The position numbers were made by a program, and so were the translations under genes. Source: Xestospongia bergquistia (Eukaryota; Porifera; Demospongiae; Haplosclerida; Petrosiidae). From it: a stretch of 64,000 nucleotides of DNA. The notes under the pieces are model-generated. The model did no database searches and had not been told where the DNA came from. It saw only the letters and a program-made list of their open reading frames with translations. The stretch covers positions 9,078,101 through 9,142,100 of the forward strand of contig OZ014413.1 in NCBI GenBank assembly GCA_963965975.1, in the 5' to 3' direction. This document shows, piece after piece, positions 56,600 through 64,000 of this stretch (its first letter is position 1; the number at the start of each line of letters is the position of its first letter).

Positions 56600-59500
56600 A
56601 TGGCTTCACTGATGACTTTATTAATGCAATCATTTCTCTCTCTCCTACTCATTAGTAGTTATTGTAATGGTGGAGACAGTAAGAATACATATCATGTTAA
56701 CTCCTCTTCAGATTTAGAGCAGTACCTGTGTAACACAATATGGTCCACTCAACATCTTGTGCTCTTATTAAACAGTTCTATCAACTTCACCATTTCATCT
56801 GGTAACTTCTGTCAAGTCAGACACCAAATTAGTACAGTCATAATAAAAAGTGATTCTCCAACAAAGTCAGTTACAATAACATGTGTTCATAATGATAAAG
56901 TAGGGGTTATTCCAAAACCTAGAAGAGGTTTCCTTTTCTTTACTTCTAAAGTGATGCTGGAACGGTTGGTCTTCAAGAACTGTGGAACATATCTTACTAC
57001 AGTACAAAATGCTACAATCACTGACTATCTCAATAGTTCATCTCTGTATTACACTTCATCTCATTCTGCTGTCTTAGTCTTTGTTCATTGTCAGGTCAAT
57101 ATAACTCAAGTTAACATCTATTCCTCATATGGGTTTGCTATGATTGGTGTAAATCTATATAACTCTACTATTGATAACGTTAGTATGTCTAATTCATCAC
57201 TTAGTGCTGAATTGTTTTCACATCTCAAAAATAGTCTTGGATGTGGCCTTCTTCTTCATTTCACAAATACAAATAATATCTTTGACATACAAATTAAAAA
57301 TGCCTTCTTCTCTTATAACATTGATTACAATATTCATTCCTGTATCAATGATGTTTTCTATAAAAAATATTTATCATCCGTTGATTATTATTATCCCATT
57401 GTTAATGCAGCTGGACTTACAATACTCTACACACAACAAACTCATTATAGAAATCAGGTTACAATTCATGTCACAAAATCTTATTTTCATGAAAATATTG
57501 GTGGTTTTGCTGGTGGCATGCTTGTTCTGCAGTACAATACATTTGCCTATATTAACACATCAATTGTTGATACAGTATTTTATGGTAATTCCAACACTCA
57601 TCAATGTCATGGAGCTGCTCTTATCTTTTATTGGTTTTCATTGTATTATAAAACTTTAGTTCAAAAAACTTCATCAACACTTCATATTTCAAACACATCA
57701 TTTATATATAATCAAGGCTTTATCCAGTCAGCAGATCACATGTACAGTACACAAGACAACGGAGCAGTCTACATTGGCATTGTCAATCGTGTAATGCTTC
57801 AGATACATATAGATTTTATAAGCTGTAAATTTCATAAAAATTATGTATCATATACAGGAGCATGCTTATATGCCTCAGTCTATCAATATGACAATATTTT
57901 AGGGAATGTCTCTATCACATTGGACAGTACTGTTGCTGAGAAAAACTCTCAAAATACTAAAAAACCCTTTGTATCTTCAGCAAATATTTTTCATTTCCAC
58001 AGAATCAACAGAGTTGACATTATTGGGAAATCCACCTTCAGTAACAATTATGGATCAGTTATAAGTTCTCAAGATTCAAATGTCTATTTATCTGGTAATT
58101 TAACATTTGATAATAATCATGCTATGACTGGTCCAGCAATTAGACTAGTTGGTAACTGTCAGTTATACTTTATGTCAGGTGTTATAGCAAAGTTCATTGA
58201 TAATTCAGCTCACTTATTTGGAGGAGCTATATATGCTAATGCAGCAGAGAGACATGATAAATGTGTCATACAAATTGATTCTGACATTTCTCAAATAGTG
58301 TTCTTAAACAATGAAGCAAGAAGAGCTGGTAATTCAATATATGCTAAGCCAATATACTCATGCTTTATCAACGACAATTCAAATTATATTAGGCCTTCTG
58401 CTGAAACAATAGCATATTATGAGAAGTACTTCAATTTCACAAACACTAAATTAAATACTACTTTGCTTCAGTTGTCAACTATCCCACAAGGTCTTAGTGA
58501 AAGTGCTGGTACACAAATTCCTCGTAAAATATATCCAGGGCAAGAAATTTATTATTGTATTTCAGCTATTGATGCTCTTGGTAGAAAGGTTTATTCTACT
58601 ATAGCAATAGATATTGTTAGGAACCACTCTCAGACTAATATTCCTAAAACAACAAAGGTCTGGTTGTCTTTTAATGATCAAGAACAATTAATACAAGAAG
58701 ACACTAAATGCACTGTAATTGGTGTGACTGTTCATACAAATGACAAAGTTAATATCATTGATGCAATGATTGTGTTCTCTCAATATTCACAACCTGAAAT
58801 TAAGACAGAGATTCTTAAAATTCACCTTTGTCCTCTTGGTTTCGTTTTGAATGTAACAACAGGAACTTGTAAACTTTCATATTCATTTAAAAACTTACAA
58901 AAACACGAAGTTACTAAAGTCCCAATTAAAGCTAACATTAGTAGACAGCTAATAACAAGATCTATAAGCTCTTGGGCAGGAAAAATAACTAAAAACAATG
59001 GAACAAAAGCATTTGGAGTGTCATCAACATGTCCAATTGGATATTGTAATAACAATCCCAAACTAATTTATTTCTATAGTGGTGATTTATTATCTAATCA
59101 AAGTTTTAAGCTGTCAGATGGTATCACAGACTATCATCCACCATTGTGTTTATATCAACGTGAAGGAACATTATGTGGTAGATGTAGTGAGGGATTAAGT
59201 GTGGTATTTGGGTCTACAGAATGTCATCACTGTAGCAATGCTTGGATAACATCTATAGCTATTTATCTAGTTGCTGGTCCCCTCATTATTTATCTGTTAT
59301 ATGCTCTCAGACTTACATTAACAACTGGTACACTCAATGGAATTATATTCTATGCTCAGGCTGGTAATTGTGGTCTGATTGACACATTGAAACTTCAATA
59401 TTTTAATTTGTCAATTGAACGATTGTCAAGACTGGCTTTATTTATTGTCCAATTTTTAAATCTTGAGCCAGGCATTTCTCTATGTTTTTACAATGGAATG

Positions 59501-60445
59501 ACAGAATTATGGAAAAATGGCCTCAGTTTAGTGTTTCCCTTGTATCTCCTAACAATAGTTGTTGTCCTCATTATTCTCAGTCGTTTTTCACTACAACTTT
59601 CTAACAGAATAGCTCACTCTTCAGTTCAAGTACTTGTTACTGTTGTACACCTTTCTTTTTCAAGCCTACTTATTCAATTAATCAATGTAATGACTTATGC
59701 TGAGGTCTACACATCCAACGATATACATCGTGTTTGGTATTTAGATGGTAATGTCAAATATGGAGGACACACTCATCGTATACTAATGATAGTAACTTTG
59801 ATAGTAGTCTCTGGTCTACTGCTACCATATGTACTCCTACTTCTCTTTGCTAAACCACTTAGACCACTAGCATGTACCAACAGGTACTTACGACCTTTTC
59901 TAGAAGCTATTCATGCTCCTTATAAGGAAGGTAAACAATATTGGTTTACATTGCGTCTTTTCTTACTATGTGCTATGTATGGTATATATGCATTTTATAG
60001 GGCTACTGATATTTACATAATCTATATTACAACAAGTCCAATGTTGGTGATATTTCTTGTCCTTCAAGCTTATATCAAACCGTTTAAGAATAAATTAGTC
60101 AACATTCTCGATTGTTGGTTAATGATGAACTTGATATTTCTTTGTCTCACCACTTGGTATTTTTTTCTTAATGAGAAAATAAAAATTGCTAAGATTTTCA
60201 GCATCTCTTCTGCCATCCTGACATTTGTGACATTTATTATTATTATAGCATATCATGTTATCTTGGTTACAGGAAAAGTGAACATACTCAAAGAATGGAT
60301 TGAATATAAAAGCAAGAAAGTTCGTCTTTGGTGGATGAAAGGATCATCTTTACACACTCATAATCAACCATTATATCTTTCAGATACTTCTTTTTATGGA
60401 TCATGCTCAGAGTTTAGAGAGCCTGTCCTTAGTTATAGTGATTAA
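56600..60445 (+). CDS. array gene A5: intact, divergent class A member (1281 aa)
   Basis: The first ATG gives MASLMTLLMQSFLSLLLISSYC; the second ATG (56612) matches the start used by the other class A genes, so either may be real. The ectodomain between residues about 190 and 400 is the most divergent of the array (LFSHLKNSLGCGLLLHFTN, THYRNQVTIHVTKSYFHEN, SADHMYSTQDNGAVYIGI). The part from about residue 500 to 730 is close to A1. The membrane part has its own version (AGNCGLIDTLKLQYFNLSIE). It ends GSCSEFREPVLSYSD, so the usual LGH is changed. The frame is open and key Cys residues are kept. Confidence 0.87.
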   Translation: MASLMTLLMQSFLSLLLISSYCNGGDSKNTYHVNSSSDLEQYLCNTIWSTQHLVLLLNSSINFTISSGNFCQVRHQISTVIIKSDSPTKSVTITCVHNDKVGVIPKPRRGFLFFTSKVMLERLVFKNCGTYLTTVQNATITDYLNSSSLYYTSSHSAVLVFVHCQVNITQVNIYSSYGFAMIGVNLYNSTIDNVSMSNSSLSAELFSHLKNSLGCGLLLHFTNTNNIFDIQIKNAFFSYNIDYNIHSCINDVFYKKYLSSVDYYYPIVNAAGLTILYTQQTHYRNQVTIHVTKSYFHENIGGFAGGMLVLQYNTFAYINTSIVDTVFYGNSNTHQCHGAALIFYWFSLYYKTLVQKTSSTLHISNTSFIYNQGFIQSADHMYSTQDNGAVYIGIVNRVMLQIHIDFISCKFHKNYVSYTGACLYASVYQYDNILGNVSITLDSTVAEKNSQNTKKPFVSSANIFHFHRINRVDIIGKSTFSNNYGSVISSQDSNVYLSGNLTFDNNHAMTGPAIRLVGNCQLYFMSGVIAKFIDNSAHLFGGAIYANAAERHDKCVIQIDSDISQIVFLNNEARRAGNSIYAKPIYSCFINDNSNYIRPSAETIAYYEKYFNFTNTKLNTTLLQLSTIPQGLSESAGTQIPRKIYPGQEIYYCISAIDALGRKVYSTIAIDIVRNHSQTNIPKTTKVWLSFNDQEQLIQEDTKCTVIGVTVHTNDKVNIIDAMIVFSQYSQPEIKTEILKIHLCPLGFVLNVTTGTCKLSYSFKNLQKHEVTKVPIKANISRQLITRSISSWAGKITKNNGTKAFGVSSTCPIGYCNNNPKLIYFYSGDLLSNQSFKLSDGITDYHPPLCLYQREGTLCGRCSEGLSVVFGSTECHHCSNAWITSIAIYLVAGPLIIYLLYALRLTLTTGTLNGIIFYAQAGNCGLIDTLKLQYFNLSIERLSRLALFIVQFLNLEPGISLCFYNGMTELWKNGLSLVFPLYLLTIVVVLIILSRFSLQLSNRIAHSSVQVLVTVVHLSFSSLLIQLINVMTYAEVYTSNDIHRVWYLDGNVKYGGHTHRILMIVTLIVVSGLLLPYVLLLLFAKPLRPLACTNRYLRPFLEAIHAPYKEGKQYWFTLRLFLLCAMYGIYAFYRATDIYIIYITTSPMLVIFLVLQAYIKPFKNKLVNILDCWLMMNLIFLCLTTWYFFLNEKIKIAKIFSISSAILTFVTFIIIIAYHVILVTGKVNILKEWIEYKSKKVRLWWMKGSSLHTHNQPLYLSDTSFYGSCSEFREPVLSYSD

Positions 60446-60703
60446 TAGAGCAGTTGTAGTGTAGAAGTCTTTCAAAATACATTATAAGTTGAACTGTACT
60501 AGAACAATTTTGTAAAGTTAATTATTTGTATAGTGTCTTTACAGACAATTGTTGTATTAAGATAAAGTTTGCTACAACTTGTTAGTAAATAACTTATGTA
60601 TGAAAAACAATAATTGTGTTGTTACTATAATAAATTTATTTTGAAAAAGTGATGATAAATGCAAGGACTGATGAGATCATCCGTCTCTTATTGCTAAATT
60701 ATT

Positions 60704-60753
<50 letters not shown>

Positions 60754-61606
60754 GAGACTAGTCCATGGTGTTGGGGCAGTAAGACATAATGTAACGTGTC
60801 TCAGAGAAACTATGAACGTATCTGTGTCATTTTTAAGTAAGTATGTCACATAAGTATGATAAGTATGATGTACATGATCTTCTTGTTAAATCATCTTTTT
60901 TGAGCAATCACATTGTTAAAATAAGTCCCAAGTATTTTCTTACTTTCTAGAGTCATGAGGTGTGGCAGGAAGTTAATTCTAATTATTGTATGATGAAGCC
61001 CTTATACATGGGAAGTTACAATTAGTCATTGCACACAGTAAAGAGTATACGGACTTTTTGCCCAACCTTTAAAGTCAATAACTGATAGAGATATTGTGTC
61101 ACATTAGTTTAGAATATTTTTACAATCCAATCTGTTTTTACAACAATATGGCTTACTACATAGCTGTATTTATCTTTCAATCAGTAACTTATATCAAAAT
61201 TTTACTCAACCCAAGTATTTTCACCTATTATAGGCTGAAATCTCAAACTTCTAGTTGTGTCTCTACGTATTCATCATTAAGATGATCTTAGATCAACTTG
61301 AATCTTTGTTTTGTTTAAATATAGGTAGAGACTATAGGATATATTATGGTAAATATATAAATGTGTATCTTCAATGACATACCATACACACATGTAGCAA
61401 AATTGAGTGTACATTTTTATAGAATAACATTCAAATTATACATTCTTTCATACAGTAAATACTGAGTTATTTATTTAATATAATTTATTGATGAAGTGAA
61501 TAAACACATAACCATTTCTGACGTAGTTGAATGTAAATGATTGAAATAATAACATTCACAACATTATAAAAAGACATCTTTTTCTCTACAAAGATAGTGT
61601 TTTGTG
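60446..61606. other. AT-rich spacer after A5
   Basis: No convincing gene. The last 150 bp before 61607 show only faint similarity to array promoters. AATAAA lies at about 60630. Confidence 0.5.
60711..60750. repeat. (TA)n microsatellite
   Basis: Forty-base TA run. Confidence 0.9.
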
Positions 61607-63021
61607 ATGGATTTGAACATTACAGTATTAATATTGCTTCCCTCTCTCTACTACTATACTTTAGTTATTGTAATGGGGACAGACATCATACACATTATGT
61701 TAACTCATCTTCAGATTTAGAGCAGTACCTTTGTAACACAACATTGTCCTTTCAATACCTTGTACTTTTGTTGAACAGCTCTTTCAACTTCACCATATTA
61801 CCCGGTAACTTCTGTCAAGTGAAAATTCAACAGACATATTTCAAATACTGCCATGCAACGTCTGGTTGTCTTATGATGATGACCTAGAAAAACTGATACA
61901 AGAAGGCATAAAATGCACAACCATTGGTATTACTGTTCATACAGCTAACATTATAGAAGGAAAATTGTGTTTACACTATACACACAAAAAAAGAAAACGT
62001 TTAACAAAAAGAGTGAAAATTTATCTATGCTGGTGTTTAATTCAAATGAGAAAATGGGAGTCAGTAAACTTTTATCTTCATTTACTAATATCACTATAGT
62101 TTAAATCATCAGTTGATCAATTGACTATTTTTGTTCTTCAGTCTTTAAATCTCAAGACAAGCATTTCTCTATGCTTTTACAATGGGATGACAGAGTTATG
62201 GAAAGTTGGCCTTAGTTTAATCTTTCCACTTTATCTTCTGACAATTGTAATTGTCCTCATCATGTTTTGTTGTTTTTCTCTAAGGTTTTCCAACTGAATA
62301 ACTCACTCCTCAGTTCAAGTACTGGTTAATGTCATACCACTTTCTTATTTTAAAACCTACTTATTCAATTAATCAATGTTATGGCTTTTGCAATAATATT
62401 TATCATGTTTAGTACTTTGATGGTACTATATAGAATATGGAAGACACTCCCATTGTATACTAATAATAGTAACTTTGTCTCCTGGTCTACTGTTACCATA
62501 TGTACTCTTAATTCTTTTTGCTAAACCACTTAGACCACTGGCATGTACTAACAAGTACTTACAACCTTTTCTTGAAGCTATCCATGCTTCTTATAAGGAA
62601 GGTAAACCATATTGGTTTTCATTGCGTCTTCTCTTACTAGGTGCTATGTATGGTATATGTGCCAAATATAGAGCTACCAATGTATATATAGTCTATATTA
62701 CAATATAACAATCTAATCAATTGTTACTTCTTTTACAAACAAACCCACTGACAATGAAAAGTTTTAGTTTTAGTGGCATTAATAATTGTTAATTTAATAA
62801 TTTAATAATTGTTATAACATATCATGTGCTCTGGGCTATGGGAAAAGTGTACAACATCAAACATTGGATTTAAAACAAATGGGAGAAAGTCTGTCATAAA
62901 ACTTTTGTCTTTTTGTAGTTGTATAAGAATTCATAATCACTTCCCAATTACAGATATCAGTAGCTCATTTTATGGATCATGCTCAGAATTTAGAGAGCCT
63001 GTCTTAGATTACAATGACTGA
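61607..63021 (+). pseudogene. deletion-riddled array gene
   Basis: Pieces in order: HYVNSSSDLEQYLCNTT to GNFCQV (61640-61830, out of frame with the nearest ATG); a jump of some 550 residues to WLSYDDDLEKLIQEGIKCTT (about 61862-61950); a jump to FVLQSLNL and CFYNGMTELWK (62102-62298), ended by TGA in place of Arg in FSNR; FAKPLRPLACTNKY to CAKYRATNVY (62475-62708); and the tail SSFYGSCSEFREPVLDYND with TGA. The C-terminal pieces are closest to B3. The Cys module is gone. Clearly dead. Confidence 0.85.
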
Positions 63022-63064
63022 CAAAACAATTGTAGTGTCAAGTGTGCTTGTGTTAGAAAGGTAC

Positions 63065-63385
63065 TTCATTGATTGAACATAGTCTTGATAGTTGTGCATA
63101 TTTTAATGGTGATGTGTGTATAGACAGGCATATTTATGTTTGGACAAACCCTCAGCATTGTGATTATTAAGCATATGTGTTTACATTGATATTTTAAGAA
63201 TGATGTCAGACTGGCATTACTAATGATATCCTTGATAGGCCATTAAGTTTCGTGATTGATCAATAACTGCAGCTTTGTAAATCAAATTTATTAAATGTCA
63301 TCATACAATCAAATTATATGCATAAAACATAGTGTGTATAGACAAATTATTAACTAAAGATATGCACTCAAAACTGTTTTTTTTG
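63065..63385 (-). repeat. inverted copy of the DNA downstream of B3
   Basis: Reverse complement of about 55650-55960 (for example AAATTTATTAAATGTCATCATAC here against GATGACATTTAATAAATTTG there). It continues into the inverted gene copy to the right, so one inverted duplication of at least 0.9 kb is present. Confidence 0.8.
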
Positions 63386-64000
63386 TCAATCACTAGAGTG
63401 ACCTAGGACAGGCTCTCTAAACTCTGAGCATGAGCCATAAAATGAGCCACTGGCATCTGTAAATAGTGGTTGTCTGGTAGTTGTTTTATAAGTAAATGAT
63501 GATGATACTTTCATGTACCACAGCCAAAATTTCTCACATTTGTAATCAAACCGTCTTTTTACAATGTTCAATTTTCCTGTAACCCAGAGTACATGATAAG
63601 ATATGATAACAACTATTGTCATAAATGTCAGAAAAGAAGAGGTAAAGCAAATTATTTTCATCATTAATAGAGCCTTCTTGTGAATACCAAGAGAAGAGGT
63701 TAATAATTGTTAAGTTTATCACCAAACCACTATCAAGATAATTGACTAACTTATTTTTAAATGGTTTGATATATGTTTGAAAGACAAGGAATATTACCAA
63801 CATTAGACTTATTGCAACAAAAATAGCATAAATATCGGTAGCTCTATATTTGGCATAAATGCCATACATAGCTCATAGTAAGAGAAGACGCAAAGTAAAC
63901 CAGTATTGTTTACCTTATTTATAAGGAGCATGAATAGTTTCAAGGAGAGGTCGTAAGTACTTATTGGTACATGCTAATGGTCTAAGTGGTTTAGCAAATA
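63386..64000 (-). pseudogene. inverted C-terminal copy of B3, broken, runs off the window
   Basis: Minus-strand homologue of the B3 end, from the FAKPLRPLACTNKY segment to PVLGHSSD. Two nonsense codons (positions 63915-63917, where B3 has Glu in YKEGK, and 63873-63875, where B3 has Cys in LLLLCAMYG) and a 5-bp deletion at about 63683 (in SWYFIHKK) break it. The tail GSCSEFREPVLGHSSD is intact, including the extra Ser unique to B3. The upstream part lies outside the window. Confidence 0.85.

Noticed and set aside
61094-61285. 63-residue frame in the spacer after A5
   Set aside because: No homology within the window, no promoter, AT-rich composition; chance is sufficient.

Overview
The window looks like nuclear DNA of an AT-rich, compact metazoan genome. 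A demosponge such as Amphimedon is my best guess. The reasons are a many-exon gene with very short introns, (AT)n microsatellites, Ty3/gypsy relics, and a tandem family of giant receptor-like proteins whose type I recall from sponge gene models. The species is an inference; no database was searched.

Layout. Positions 1-4130 hold the 3' part of a spliced gene (at least 16 exons, PDZ domain). From 4.8 kb to the right edge the window is a head-to-tail array of one gene family. Each member is a single uninterrupted reading frame of about 3.8 kb (1266-1281 residues): signal peptide, a long N-glycosylation-rich right-handed beta-helix-like ectodomain, Cys-rich modules, about 8-10 membrane segments, and an almost invariant C-terminal tail ending GSCSEFREP(V/L)LGHSD. 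Plus-strand members start at 4843 (in-frame nonsense codon), 10524, 16507 (4-bp deletion frameshift), 24286, 30069, 36034, 45339, 51790 and 56600. A badly decayed member lies at 61607-63021, and an inverted, broken C-terminal copy runs off the right edge on the minus strand. Signal-peptide and N-terminal sequence falls into two classes: A (starts 4843, 10524, 16507, 36034, 56600) and B (24286, 30069, 45339, 51790).

History visible in the sequence. A block of about 20 kb (two class A genes, a gypsy relic, one class B gene) is present twice in tandem, roughly 11.2-29.6 kb and 30.8-50.7 kb. The gene at 30069 sits on the junction and is a chimera: class B promoter and N-terminus, then the body of the 10524 gene. 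The spacer inside the block (14343-16506 versus 33870-36033) is nearly identical and without indels, whereas the flanking genes differ at many codons. This points to gene conversion or diversifying selection acting on the coding parts. Intergenic DNA carries dead fragments of the same family, large inverted-repeat (foldback) elements, a small secreted-type reading frame upstream of class B genes, and conserved TATA boxes before class A genes. Together this is a birth-and-death cluster of cell-surface, multi-pass receptor-like proteins. A role in recognition or immunity is plausible but is inference only.
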